The notes under the pieces were generated by a model. That model was not told where the DNA came from. It did not search any database and saw nothing but the letters and a program-made list of their open reading frames with translations. DNA of 64,000 nt. It comes from Adiantum capillus-veneris. Taxonomy: Eukaryota > Streptophyta > Polypodiopsida > Polypodiales > Pteridaceae. Below, one piece after another: positions 23,099-35,347 of the stretch. The stretch's first letter is position 1. Every line of letters begins with the position of its first letter. A program made the position numbers and the translations under genes. The stretch covers positions 98,924,036 to 98,988,035 of the forward strand of contig CM043947.1 in the NCBI GenBank assembly GCA_014529385.2, written 5' to 3'.

Positions 23099-23305
23099 CA
23101 GTCAGCCCATGGGAAACGCCCCAGACGCATGCAATTAGAAGAGACACTTTGCATGCAAAAATTCTTTTATATGTAAGGGTTTTACACAAACACTTATAAC
23201 ATATATCGTTTTTCTCTCGTGCAGTGTCGACTCTCTCTCTCCTCTCTCGTTTTGTTCTCTGTTTGCAGCTCCAAGGTATCGTCCACCCTAGCTCCACTCA
23301 CAACA
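23099..23305 (+). repeat. Element B copy 2, 5' LTR, truncated
   Basis: Matches 3867-4131 from about position 37 onward, ending CCACTCACAACA, then TTTGGTATCAGAGC. The first bases of the LTR and the copia that should flank it are missing. Confidence 0.82.
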
Positions 23306-23522
23306 TTTGGTATCAGAGCTCAAGGGGACATCCTTGGCAAGCATAGGCGGTTGCATCTTGACACGCTGCCTCAGAGCACGTGATGCCGGCTAGGCAAATC
23401 TCTTAGGTGGTAAAGCCGGCGTCGAGTTTTGCATGCAATAGCTCTCCGGAAGTGAGTGGAGAAGGTCGCTGATAGATTTGGCAAGGCGGAACCTCACCTT
23501 TGTAGTAGGAATTTTACAGTGT

Positions 23523-25502
23523 TGGAGAGGGGGAATAGGTAACACACCCAGCACACAAAATATCTGCTTCTCTATAGTCCAAGGATTCCACCGCACCCCT
23601 AACCTTTGAATAACACCTTCAAATTGGCTAATTTGCACCAACAACTCAAATTTAATTAGGACACAGAACAACTATCTCACACCTTGTAGAAAAAACCTTG
23701 TAGCACAAATGCACCCACACTGCTCAACTCACCCTTTCCGACTCACAAAACACCCCTATTCGGCCCTCTTGGTAACACCCTTCAAGCTGCAGGAAAACCT
23801 TCTACAAGCACCGGCCAATACACAAAGAGAGAGAGAAAAGGAGGGAAATGGGGAGAATCAACACAAGAAATAGTGGTAAATATGTGGTGTTATTGTATAG
23901 GGGAATAGTAAAATCAATTATACAGCTTCAATGGCAAGCTTTGCACTACACAGGCTTGCAACTTTCAATCACACACTCACGCAAAAAAGCCCACATTGGT
24001 CAAAGACCCCAAAAAATGAACATATACCTCCTTTTATAAGGGTGTGTCTAGGAGACTTAAAACAAAAAAAGGGGTGAGATTTCATGCCATGCACTTCACT
24101 TGTAGCTCCATTTAGAATTTCCTTCCATTGCCACCACTTGGCATAGTTCATTTTTGAAAACAATTGTATGGTGTACACATCTTCCTAATGTCCGCCCCGC
24201 TTACGTCTCTTGGGCCTTTGAATTCTCTCTTTGGCTTTGCTTGATCTCCCTTGATAGACCTTTGAACGGCCGTGGCCTTGCTCTTCATTCACTGTGGGAC
24301 CACCCTTTTCCATGAGGGGGGGAGGCAATAGCGAGATCGCTATTTCCCTCCCTTGTTTCCTTCAAAACTTTGATGGACATGCCTTTACCATGGACCTTCC
24401 ACGTCATTAACCACTCCACGCAGGCGTGAGCGCCCCTACACCACCACCACAGGCAAAAACTGCCCCAATGCGCCACTGCCCGGCCGCACCCACCTACGCA
24501 GCGCCAATGACGCCCGGCGCCATAGCCCACGAGAGAGCTCCCCTCTCTCTTCCCTTGTGCTCATATGTGGGCTCACAACCCTGTCTATGTAGTGTGACCC
24601 CCACACCTTCCATTGCTCATGTGGCCTCGACACGTGGCAGCCTGCAGGCATTACTCCCTACAATGGCCTCCAAAGAACCATCTTTTAATCTTTAAAAAAC
24701 CTCTTCTTTGCTTGAATTGGGTACCCTGTTTGGTCCTGCCCAGTAGGCCTATGCCTTGGCTTTGAAGCGTGACCTGAAGCCCACCGTTTTCATCATCAAT
24801 TCACATTTCTCTTGCCCAACTTTGAGATCTCCAAGGCTACCATCCGAGGCCGCCATAACATGGAAAATGCATTTGCATGCACTCAACGACCAAATGCTCC
24901 ATTTTTCTCGGCACTTTAACTCGATGCTCGGGGTTCAAAATCACGTGCCGTGACTTCGTGCTAACTCCACATGATGTACACTATCACCAAACACTTTGGT
25001 GAGGCCCAAAAGATGCCAGATGGCACATCCTCCAATGCGGCCAAGTGGACTCAGACCCGGCCCCCGAGAAAAATTCAACTGGCCATAAAATGCAAACCAT
25101 AGCTCTGATCCACAATCTAAAAAGAAGGGTAGGCTCCATGAACTGAGCTCTACACACCTTTACCTTGACTTCCACTTGGACCACCCATCCCCAGTTACCC
25201 TGTCCTGCAGTATTCTGCAATTCATTGAAACTTCAACCTTCAATAACTTGGGCTCCGTAGCTCGGTTTGGTGAGCCGTCTAGACCTGCTCCTTCAGCACT
25301 TCAAGCTCTTCATTCCTGGACCCAGAAGATGCACTTTGCATTTCTTTGATCTGCTACCCCAAGTAGCCCCTCATGGAGCCTTCCTTGGCCTATAAGCCGC
25401 ATCAGGCATACATCTCCGCTGCTACCTGTCATCCATGCTTCCGCTCGCCTGCACACATCTGCCCAATCCACCTTCTAGAGTCGACACACTTTGGATGCAC
25501 CA
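23523..25502 (-). repeat. Gypsy A2 left LTR (3' LTR)
   Basis: 1,980 bp from TGGAGAG to GCACCA, aligned throughout with 8428-10471. This copy and the polypurine tract beside it fix the LTR end for the family. Confidence 0.85.
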
Positions 25503-25829
25503 TCATTGCCCACCCCCCAGTTGACCATTAATGCTCAACCACATAAGAGCTTTTATTCCACTACTGACTGCAAAACCTGGCATGTACTATGAGAAAACTA
25601 AAACCATATTTACATAGTTTTTTTCCATCCTACTACCAAACCTTCAAGTGGCTTTCCCCACCCCCTGCATAAGAATCTGATGCACTGCTGGCACTGGCTC
25701 CCTTTGAAAATAGAGCTTGAGACACAGACCATTAACCCTGTGTTTAGTAAACCGACCATCCATCCTACTAGTGCATAAGTACCACTCTTTTTTTAACTTC
25801 TTCTGAAAGGTGAAGTCAAGATAACTCTC

Positions 25830-26876
25830 CTACTTCATCACTAGATCGCCCTTCTCAATCCGCTTGGCTGGCAAATGTTGGTTGAACTTTGCTACTCTTC
25901 TCTCACGGTGCTTCACATAATAATCTGTCACTGCCTCATGATCCATCTTCAAAGTTTCAAGACTTATAATCCTATCCTGCAAAACATCTTGATGAGTCTT
26001 ATCGATTCGCCACAAACCTTTGAGAACCCCTAGTTGCACATGCACGGGTAGGACCGCTTCCTTGCCATATACCAACTCATATGGAGTAAAGTTGGTTGCC
26101 ACCTTATTTGAAGTCTTGTAAGCCCACAAACATTTGTTAAGGTTAGATTCCCACCCTTCAACCTATTGGTATATATATTTCGTAAGCATCTTGACTATCT
26201 GCCCATTGGCACTCTCTACCAAACCAGTGCATTGCGGATGGTATGGAGATGAAAACCGATGTTGAATCCCCAATTTGTCCACCAAGGAAGTCACCAACTT
26301 GTTTCTAAACCCTTATCCCCGATCTGATATAAGCACCCAAGGCACTCCAAAGCAACAACATATGCAATCCAATACAAACCGAGCAAAAGTATGTGCATTT
26401 ACCTCTTTGACCGCTTTAGCCTCGACCCACCGGGTAAGGTAGTCTATGGCCACTACCACATATTTCTTACCGCTCGCTGACTGGGGAAATGGACCAATTG
26501 CATCTAAACCCCACTTTTCAAAGGCATCATGTGCGATGATAGCCCCTTGTTGCTCGGCTACCATCACTTGGCACTGATGACACGTCTTGCACCAATAATG
26601 CACATCTCGCACAACAGAAGGCCACCAAAACCCACTTCTTAAGATACGAAACAAGACTTGACTCTTACCCTGATGAACGCTTTCTTCATGGAATTGCTCC
26701 AATACCATATCGATCTCTTCCTTGTAAAGGACACAATGTAGCACCCCATCTCTACGGTGCATCATAAGATCTTCTCCAACAAGAGTGAACCTTTTAGCCT
26801 TTTGAACAACCCTCCTCTTTGGCCACACACTCAATTCCAGCGTCATCGAGTCCTTCCTTGTCAACCGGCCCTTCAA
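25830..26876 (-). pseudogene. Gypsy A2 integrase
   Basis: 26876-26313 is a clean 187-residue frame with the HHCC zinc-binding domain (QFHEESVHQG ... YWCKTCHQCQ) and the core Asp residues in KWGLDAIGPFP and LISDRG. A frame change and a stop follow. The region of the third catalytic residue is readable in the next segment (GLVESANGQ, complement of about 26200-26230). The C-terminal segment at 26129-25830 contains WAYKTSNKVATNFTPYELVYG and KRIEKGDLVMK. All domains are present but no single frame spans them. The strong similarity of this region to the pol of gypsy C marks both as Ty3-type elements. Confidence 0.82.
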
Positions 26877-27368
26877 GGGTGATCAACACCATCTTCTCAT
26901 CAACTTCAATTACCTGTTCTTTAAGCACCTCTTCTACTGCTGCATCATGCTCCTCCATGGAAGAGAGAAACTCGTTCTCTGTTGCATCCATCTCCACTTC
27001 CTCCATAGAAACTACTGCTCTATCACTCTTGGCCAAATTTTGGACATGTTGCACCACCATGGCACATTTCACCGCTACTTTCATTAGCACAGCCATTAGC
27101 ATGGCCCCACACACCACCTTCACTTGCATATCATCACCGGTAGCTCTAGACCGCACCACTTGGCTCTCATCGTGCATCTCGGCTTGCTGTGTTCCTGTTC
27201 TTCTTGCACATGGGCTATTACAATATCATCAAACACATAAGAGGGCAGATTTACCTTCACCAATTCAGGTTCATCAGATTCCGTCTCTTCGTCATAGGAT
27301 GTGGACTCAACGGCAGTATTCTCCCAGCTAATCGATCTTGTATCATCATCATCACCGACGTCATATAC
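26794..27368 (-). pseudogene. Gypsy A2 acidic linker, cut by CACTA
   Basis: Homologue of 6795-7380 in copy A1: Glu/Asp-rich pieces leading into integrase. It is interrupted at 27368 by the CACTA element and continues at 47792. There is no polymerase or protease motif. Confidence 0.7.
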
Positions 27369-27570
27369 CACTACAAGAGGTTGTGTGCTCTTGTGACGCT
27401 TTTAGCGACGGAAATACATTTGGTTTTTATAACCCCCGGCGTCGTTATAGGCGTCACTATGCTAGTCGCTATAAGCGTCGCTATATAGCGACGCCTATAG
27501 AGACGCTGCAGGGCCATCAATAGAGACACTGCAAAGCCTAATATAGCGACAGTCATAGCGACGCCCGAGA
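27369..27570. repeat. CACTA left terminal and subterminal repeats
   Basis: After the terminal CACTACAAGAGG, the first 200 bp contain many copies of AGCGACGC or its complement GCGTCGCT. These include the perfect 20-bp palindrome GCGTCGCTATATAGCGACGC (27475-27494). Subterminal motif arrays of this type bind the second transposon protein in known En/Spm elements; that function here is inference. Confidence 0.8.
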
Positions 27571-27980
27571 TGAATTTTTTTTGGTGGCAGGGCATTCAAT
27601 GCCCTGCCACCCATCAACCATATGGAATGTTTCATTTTTCTAAATACCTTTGAAAAAAAAGTGCAAAGGTAAATATAGACCCAAAATAGTCACCCACAAG
27701 ACAATATAATCATTAACTCCATCATCCATAGTACATATTGTTTGCAAAATAAAGATACAAAGATGACACGCGTGAATTGGTGAAAGTAAATCAATGACAA
27801 TTGTACACATAGGCAAAATCACTTGATTGTTAATCATTGCAAATGTAATAGTTACAAACCATTGTCATTATTTAAAAAATATACATGGTTTTCAAAAAGA
27901 CTTATAAAAGTCATCTCATGATACATAATCTATGACAAAAAGAAACCAACGCTATCTAGCTATGGCTAAAGTGACGTCGT

Positions 27981-29139
27981 CTAATCATACATCTCATCGC
28001 GTTGAAGCGGCATATCTGGCGGATTCTGCAGAGAAAACAATAAGATAGCTTTTTGTAAGTATAAACATATAGCGACATTTATAAAACAATACAATAAATA
28101 GAAAAGAAGAAACCCTAATACTAACCATGCCGTCGCGAGAACTCAGGATGTCTATAAGGGCGTTTAAGCCCTTCCTGCCTGCGTACTCACGCTCGTACAG
28201 TGTGGGATCACGTCCTGTGAACGACCACTGTCAAAACATACAAAGAGTCCATTATGTTAGAATTTCAAATCCCATAAATCCTAAACTATCAAACATAGAT
28301 GCGAAAACACTTACAAAATCAGCCTCAAATGATGCCCACCCGCCGCTCCACAAATGGTGCAAGCTCCCTGCCTCTACTCGCACTCTGGCTGCCTCCTTTT
28401 ATTGCTTTCACTTGTCAAGATTCTCGCGCGCTTCTATCTTCGCATGCTTACAATCTTCTTTGGCCAGCCAATCTGGTCTGCTCCACCCATGCTTGATTCC
28501 TTTTTGCACTTCAGAACGCTTATGGTTGCAGTATTCACGCATTCGAACCTTCATCACATCTTCATTGAAGTGGTCATCCCATCTTGGAATGGGAAACTCG
28601 TCATGAAGCATGTTGATGACTCTGTCTTTTAATTCATTCGGTACTTCACTCGAGGTGTTTAGTATGTAGTGTCTAAACACCTGAGAGTAAAGACCACGCA
28701 TGTGCGAAATCACCTTCTTGCCTTCATCATCCAAGATGATGCCGTCGCTGAAGTCGACCGAGTAAGGCAAGCCCTCTCGCCACTTACACATGAACCTGGG
28801 TATCTTGGCAGGGGTCTCTAGCAGCGTGTCAATGGGGGTACAGATGCCACGTGTCTCCACTAGAGTCTGAGCCCCAAAGCGAGGAGTTTTCATTGGAGTG
28901 ACTCCTGGAGGAGTAGCTAGTGGTGTGTAGCTGCGGGGAATGGAAGTTAGTCGTGCAAAACCTGCTGTCGATCGCGATGCCATGGCTGGTGTCGGGATAG
29001 GCAAAGAACGGGAGGGTAAAGAGCCTTGTCGAACATGAGGCGGCGTCGAAGCATCGGTGGCGCCACGCTGACAACAACCGCCACAGCCACCACTAGAGCG
29101 TCGGTGCCTAGACGAGTGTGAAGATCGTCTCGTCGACAC
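27981..29139 (-). pseudogene. CACTA second gene, Ptta/En/Spm transposase-24 type
   Basis: Three minus-strand exons can be joined at good splice sites: 29139-28314 (donor GTAAGTG), 28227-28126 (donor GTTAG) and 28025-27981 (acceptor TTTTCTCTGCAG, stop TAG). The N-terminus is Ser/Arg/Gly-rich. From about residue 130 it reads MCKWREGLPYSVDF, SHMRGLYSQVFRHYILN and LKDRVINMLHDEFPI, the pattern of the plant Ptta/En/Spm protein family (tnpA-like role, binding the transposon ends). Two nonsense codons, TGA at 28408-28410 and TAA at 28399-28401, lie in an otherwise continuous frame that goes on with KEAARVRVEAGSLHHLW. Each would be a single C-to-T change from CGA and CAA. Confidence 0.75.
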
Positions 29140-29744
29140 CTAAGCTTTGGAGCACGCTGAGGACTCCGAAACAGAGGGAGATGCGGATGGAGTAGGAACG
29201 CGCGATGGTGCGCCAGAGCGATGACGCTCCACGTACCATTGTCTCTGCTGGGTGACAAAGAAGAAAGAAACTTCTCATCATCCATACTTGCATTAAACAC
29301 ACAAGCATTTAAACTTAATATTGAATGAATGGAGTAGAAAACATGGACAAGTAGATAGAGAGAGAGAGAGAGAGAGAGGAGGAGGAGGAGGTTCTCGTCG
29401 TCTCTACTTATGAGAACATACGTACCTAGAGTAGACGCAAAAACTATTAAATACAATGACGCAATGATGCATATAAATACAATGATGCAATGACACAAAT
29501 ACTTAGAGACCCAGAGTTTTTACAAAACGGAGCAAATTTGTTCAAAACAGAGAATCGTACAAGAACTTGAATGTGCTTGTATCTTTGGAATGTTCAAAGG
29601 CTAGCAACAACAGAAAGCGTTCTTCTTCTATTCAACTTGAGTGTTGGAAGAGGCAAGTGCATAACTCTGAATTACAAAACCGAGCAAAATTGTTCAAATA
29701 CAATACTTATGGCTTTAAGAGATCTCTTTCTCATCCTCACATAG

Positions 29745-30415
29745 CTAAGCATAACTTCCTATATCTATATAGAGCTCTCCGTTTAAACAGATGTCCTCTG
29801 TTTCATTTTGTAGATCCTCTCCATGCACCCCATAGAGAGTAGCAGCTTGATGTTCGTCTGGCACCACCTCCATGGATTTTGATCGAGCATCTTCTCCGAT
29901 CTCCTCCATTGATGCCGCTGTGATTAGCACATGGTAGCCTTCATACGTCCGTGCACTACGAGGGGCTACCTCTATGAACCACCAGTTTGATGCAGACTTA
30001 GTAGGATGAAATATCATCTGCAAGAGCCACATAACTTACATGAGAGCTTCCAAGCACATAAATTCTAAAATGGGATGTTAACTATTTACATACTTACTTG
30101 TTCACAATGCTCGGGTAGTACGAAAGTGTCTCTTAGGTCAGTCCATTTCTTAGTTCAATCCACCTCAAGAAAACCAGACTCTCCTCTACGCACAGTAGCG
30201 TTGCAACCCTCCATGATTATGTTGAACCATCGCACGTCGAACAAGTCGACAAAAAATCCTCTATAACCGATCCTCAAAATCTCTTGTAGCATGCCGAAGT
30301 AAGTGAGTTCCTCCACCACAGGATCTGCATCAGAGGACCGTCGTCGACTAGACTGTTCAAATTTTGCCACGATTCCACAATCTTGAGTAAAACGCTTTCT
30401 GTCAATCCGTTCCAC
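29745..30415 (-). pseudogene. CACTA transposase region, DUF4216-like domain
   Basis: Two minus-strand pieces. 30415-30155 reads VVEELTYFGMLQEILRI, then GYRGFFVDLFDVRWFN, the pattern of the DUF4216 domain found in plant CACTA transposases. 30032-29745 continues with WFIEVAPRSARTYEG. A short intron or break separates them. It lies between the DUF4218 region and the second gene, the usual order in tnp2 transposase genes. Confidence 0.7.
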
Positions 30416-30756
30416 CCTAAAATGTCGACCATTACACCATACTATTGTGTATGACTTATACTACAACCAACAAATGTTATGAGTGGCCGTTCAAACATGT
30501 AGAAAGTTAATAGTCGTACATTGCAAACTTACCTTGGTCGCGCAACCCCTAGATTACTCCCACTCTTCCTCAGTCACTTATTCACCGCACTGTTGTGCGC
30601 TTTTCAATTGGTTGTGCAACCATCTTAAGCTCATGAATGTTGGTATGCTCTCCAAACCTGTCGGATAGTGCATCAGTGGTCGTCTTCCCCGTCTCCACTC
30701 GATTCTTGCCCTTTGTCACTCTTGCTTTGCATCCTCATATTATGAAATCCACTTTT

Positions 30757-31496
30757 TCATGACTGGATTGTGAAGCATGCAAATCGGTTGATTTTAGACT
30801 CTAGATCTTCCGTCATCTTCTTCTCAACACCGAGATTGCGCATGACAATTCCAGATATGCGCTTATCATCTATGGTTCTCCATAGCGTGTCCCGGGCTTT
30901 ATCAAATCCGTCTAGCCACTCTCTAATGTACACTAGGGACTCTGATACCAACCAACCTTCTGCCATGCTACCCTGCGGACGTGCCTTCTCACGCACATAT
31001 CCCTTGAGCGTTTTCATGAAACGTTCTAAAAAGAACATCCATCTGGAATGTACTGTGCCAACTATTTCCACCTCATCAACTATGTGAACAAGAAGATGCA
31101 CTTGAATGGTTAGGATGGTAGTAGGAAAATGTTTCTCAAACATGCACACAACCTCTGCAGCGTTTAGTTTGGCGAATGGTATGGAGTCTACGTTGATCTC
31201 CTTTTGTGAGATCCATTGCACCAACTTCGCAAGTTTGTAGATTGTGTTACGGACGTCAAGAGACAAACATCCCTCAATGGAAATCGGTAAAATAAACTAC
31301 AAAACACGTGCAGCAATGATATTAAAGTCCACACACGAATTTGTTACATAATTCCCACTATGATATGCTCCACTATGAATATACCTGACACATTTTATGC
31401 CAATCGTGTGACTTCAAACCGGTAAGCTTTCCTTCTTTAGTAAAACACGTTCGGAGCGAGTGCATTACGCCAGTGGGGGTCCGCAAAGATTGAATG
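30757..31496 (-). pseudogene. CACTA tnp2 transposase, right-hand exons with DUF4218
   Basis: Directly left of copia B the minus strand continues the transposase with GLKSHDWHKMCQ, a hallmark of tnp2 proteins, in a frame-broken exon (31496-31373). After a gap comes the 169-residue frame 31266-30757 (DVRNTIYKLAKLVQWIS, CMFEKHFPTTILTIQVHLLVH, SRWMFFLERFMKTLKGYV), which matches the DUF4218 domain. Together with the part right of copia B this was one gene. The copia insertion separates the halves. Confidence 0.82.
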
Positions 31497-31639
31497 TGTT
31501 GAGATGTAGAGAGAAAGAGAGAGAGATGAGACAAGAGACACACCATATACGCTCCCAAAGACTGATTCATATTGAGGACAAGATACAAATATATAGGTGA
31601 GACCAAGTTCAGTAGAGTGAGCCATATATAGCTCCAACA
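31497..31639 (-). repeat. Copia B 3' LTR
   Basis: 143 bp, plus strand TGTTGAGATG to CTCCAACA. It is paired with 35839-35981. Confidence 0.9.
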
Positions 31640-31886
31640 CCCCCACTCAAACAAAGTTCTCTAGCTTTGGATGAAAAAACCCTTGGGGAGTTCAAGGGAA
31701 AAACCCAAGCCCCTATACAATGTGAAATATGAACCAGTGGTGATGATGTGAAAGTGAATTGTGCATCTATGTACAAATATTCAAGTGACTTAGATATCAC
31801 AAGGTGCAAATGTGGAGTGTGCATAGTGCATGGTACCTAAAAGATTACAATGTCATATGTACAAAGCTATTACAATAGAAAAGAAG

Positions 31887-32192
31887 CTAATCTAGAAAGA
31901 GTGAGGCCGAAGCAACTCCAAGCTCCGAGCGCAAGAGGATGAAACGTGACTCATTGAGGCCTTTGGTCAAAATGTCTGCAATCATCTGGTCACTTGGACA
32001 GTGTTCAACCATAATGGTTCCCTTGCGTACTTCATACCTGACATAATGATAATGGATAGCAATGTGCTTTGACTTATTATGTTGAACATAGTCTTTTGCA
32101 AGACTAATAGCACTTTGGTTGTCACACCGCAAGGGTGTGCTAGAAAGAGGAGAGTGACCAATATCAACCAGCATTTGTCGAAGCCAAATCAA
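31887..32192 (-). pseudogene. Copia B RNase H, C-terminal part
   Basis: 101 residues with LRCDNQSAISLAKD, then HIAIHYHYVRYEV and MIADILTKGL, the standard end of a plant copia polyprotein. It is separated from the reverse transcriptase by stops and by a short tandem array (32318-32396) that replaces coding sequence. Confidence 0.85.
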
Positions 32193-32317
32193 CTCACGAG
32201 CTGCAAGTGATGCCGCAACATATTCTGACTCAGTCGTAGAAACTGCAACACAACGTTGTTTCTTGCTGGTCCAAGAAACAAGACAACCATTTATAAAGAA
32301 GCAATTTCCACTAGTAT

Positions 32318-32396
32318 TTCAAGTGAGCTTCAAGTATTTCAAGTATGTGAGCTTCAAGTATTTCAAGTGAGCTTCAAGTATTTCAAGTATTTCAAT
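32318..32396. repeat. Short tandem array of TTCAAGTATTTCAAG units
   Basis: Four or so copies of TTCAAGTATTTCAAGTGAGC and shortened versions, within the RNase H-proximal coding region of copia B. The same place in copia D (about 63790) has a single unit, so the array expanded within copia B and destroyed the frame. Confidence 0.8.
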
Positions 32397-32564
32397 ACAC
32401 GCTTTGCAGCAGACCAATGCTGAGGAGAAGGACATGCAAGATGTTGTCCAAGATAGTTAGCAGTGAACAGAATATCAGGACGAGTGTTCATGCCAACAAA
32501 CTGAAGACATCCAATCAAGTTAGCATAAGGTTGATTTGTGACAAGTTGACCGCCATTGTCAGAA

Positions 32565-33353
32565 CTATTCTTCGTAGAGCTCGCAAGACAAGGTGTGTTG
32601 GCTGAATGTGCAGATTCCATACCAAATTTTTGAATAGTATCTGCAATAAACTTTGACTGTCGAAGGAATAAAATACCTTTTGTACGGTTCCGTTGGATTT
32701 GAATGCCAAGACAAGAGTGAATCTCTCCAAGATCCACCATATCGAATGCAGAAGACAATAAATTTTTTCACTTGCTGAAGAAATCCCAAATCATTGGAAA
32801 CAAGGATGGTATCATCCACATAAAGAGCAAGAATCACAAAACTGCTACCTTGGTGTTTTATGTATAAGTTGGGGTCTGACGAGCAAGAGATGAATCCTTT
32901 AGAGGTGAGAAAAAGATCAAATTTTGTATACCAGGCTCGCGAAGCTTGTTTGAGACCATATAGTGCCTTATGGAGTTGAGCAACAAGGTCTTCTTTACCT
33001 GGAATAACAAACCCTTCTGGTTGTTCCATATAAATTTTCTCTTCCAAGTCACCATTAAGAAAAGCAGTTCGCACATCCATTTGATGAGCTTCTAAATCAA
33101 ATTGAACAGCAAATGCCAATAAAACTCGAACACTTGTAATGCGAACAACTGGTGAAAAAGTCTCTTGATAATCAACACCAGCTACTTGGGAGTAACCTTT
33201 TGCAACTAAACGCGCCTTGAACTTGTCAAAAGATCCATCTGCTTTTACTTTTGTTTTATACACCCACTTACATTTAATAGCTGTACAACCAGGAGGTAAT
33301 TTAGTTAGTATCCATGTACCTTTAGAGATAAGAGAATCGTACTCTGCTTCCAT
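32565..33353 (-). pseudogene. Copia B reverse transcriptase
   Basis: 262 residues starting in the region MEAEYDSLISKGTWIL. It includes CKWVYKTKVKADGSFDKFKA, GVDYQETFSPVVR and LAFAVQFDLEAHQMDVRTAF, and the catalytic box LYVDDTILVSND. This is a typical plant copia reverse transcriptase, which copies element RNA into DNA. The frame breaks near 32760. The adjacent frame (32758-32363) carries on with FDMVDLGEIHSCLGIQIQRN, so a frameshift splits the domain. Confidence 0.9.
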
Positions 33354-33524
33354 AGCCTCTTGCCATTGATCCTTTTGTGGTGAAGAGATAGCTTCATCAT
33401 AAGTAACGGGATCTTCAGAAGTAGAAAAAGCATTATCAGCAATATCGTCATCATAAACATGACATGAGCCATGTTCAAAATCAATAGGCAGATCAACAAA
33501 AATATCGATATCATCATTGGCACA

Positions 33525-35347
33525 TCATTGGCTTCAGAATTTTGTCTAAGTAGAAATACAGTCGTATACCTTGAGAAATCATCAATGAAAGTAATGAAGT
33601 AGCGATATTGTGATCTCGAAGAAGGTAGAGGTCCACATATATCAGTATGAACAAGATCCAAGATGTCATGAGAATGAGTTGTATTTGAAAGAGGAAAGGG
33701 TTTACGATTGTGTTTCCCAAGAGCACAAAATTCACAAATTACCATATGGGGATGGGCTTTAAGATCCATGCCATGAACAAGATCACGACGTTGAAGATCA
33801 AGGAGTTTTGAGAAATCAGCATGAACAAAACGGTGATGCCATACTTTGCAATCATGATCACCTGGAGCAGTGACAATATTTGCTACAGCATCGTTGAGAG
33901 AGAGTTCAAATAAATTACCGTTTTGAGGAGCAATGGCTATAGTCTTTTCATCTTTCTCAATTCGGCATTTGGTATAATCAAATCCAACAAACAGACCAAG
34001 ATCAACAAGTCTAGCAACTGAAAGAAGATTACGTTGAAGATCTGGTACATGTAATACTCCTCGCAAAATTCGAGTGGAAGAAGATAAGGTACCAAGATAT
34101 AAGTCTCCAATACCCTTTACTTGACAAGTAGTATCATCAGCAAGATAAACAACACGTTGAACTGGCAGTGGATGATAGTTATGGAGCCACTTAGACTGAT
34201 ATGTCATATTTCCTGTAGCACCAGAATCGACAATAAAAAGTGATCCATCACGTACATGAAGTATTCTGTCTGGAGCAACTGAACATAGGACGCAGCTTGT
34301 TTCTGGTACAATGTTGTTTCGATGTTCAGTAGCATATGCTCTATTCCGATCTGTGTCGAATCGACGCTTATAGCACATATGAGTGGGATGATCAGATCGT
34401 CCGCAATATTCACAAGAAGAAGAAGAAGAGTCTCTAGATAAACGTGGTTGTTTTGTGGTAATATTGTGTTCTTCATCATATTGACGTGCCCAACAATCAT
34501 CTTCAGTATGGCCATTTCTGTTGCAGTAAGAACATTGCTTATTAGGAAATTTGAGACGAGAGAAAATATTACCGCGACGGCCACCTCTGCGGTTTCCTCA
34601 TTGAAATGGACGCCTTCGAGCATAAAAAGCACGTTCCATCTGTTGTGACTTAGTCTCCTCTTGTGAAATCATAGCTGTATCGTGACTAGCATTCCGACGT
34701 TCTTGACGTTGAGAGTATTCAATTAAAGACATGCAAGCTTGGTCGAAATCAAGACCATCTTTATTAGAGAGAATAGTAACAATGTTATCATAAGAAGAGT
34801 CCTTCACCGTATCAAGGAGAAGTGTAATCAGTTGCTTTTGTGGAACAGGATCACCAGCAGTAGCAAGTTGATTAATAATAGATTTGAAAGACTCAATATG
34901 TCCCGTCATGGCAGTACCAACTTCATATTGTAACTTGTTAAGCAACCCTCTCAAATAAAGTATTTCTGTAACAGATTTCTTCTGAAAGTTTGCAATAAGG
35001 TACTTCCATACATCATGGGAAGTAGGGAGTTCATACATATCAAGCAAAAGGGAATCAGTAAGAGCAGAAAGAATATACCGACGAGCTGCTTTATCACGTC
35101 GTTGCCAATCCGTACAGGCAACATTCCAATCTTCAAATATAGGTCCTTCAGTGATAAGCACGTTATCATTATCCGTATCAACAGGCTAAGGCGGACAAAC
35201 ACGATTTCCAAGAACAACATCGGAGAGTTCATCGCCTTCAAGAATTAACAACATCTTTGCTTTCCAGCCTGGAAATCCTTGACCTTGGAAAGGAGGAACA
35301 GAACGTTGGCCAGAAGGAAAGCCGTTGACGAGAATATTCATAGCCAT
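33525..35347 (-). pseudogene. Copia B gag-protease-integrase frame with two stops
   Basis: One frame from ATG 35347 (MAMNILVNGFPSGQRSV) runs through gag, two zinc knuckles (CSYCNRNGHTEDDC at about 34536-34493; CEYCGRSDHPTHMC at about 34417-34374), the protease loop FIVDSGATGNMT, the integrase zinc domain (WHHRFVHADF ... CEFCALGKH) and the first core residues (HTDICGPL, FIDDFSRYTTVF). Stops at 35186-35188 (TAG) and 34598-34600 (TGA) interrupt it; copies A and D have CGA at the second site. At about 33525 a deletion of 225 codons removes the rest of the integrase core, followed by an 11-bp duplication that shifts the frame before the reverse transcriptase. Confidence 0.88.

Noticed and set aside
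29337-29390. GA repeat as a possible structured regulatory element
   Set aside because: A simple GA/GGA microsatellite upstream of the second CACTA gene; nothing beyond length variation is supported.
31497-31824. Minus-strand frames reading SLSLYISTHSIF and similar
   Set aside because: These are the copia B LTR translated; the LTR is non-coding, and similar frames appear at 3373-3729 and 35725-36027.
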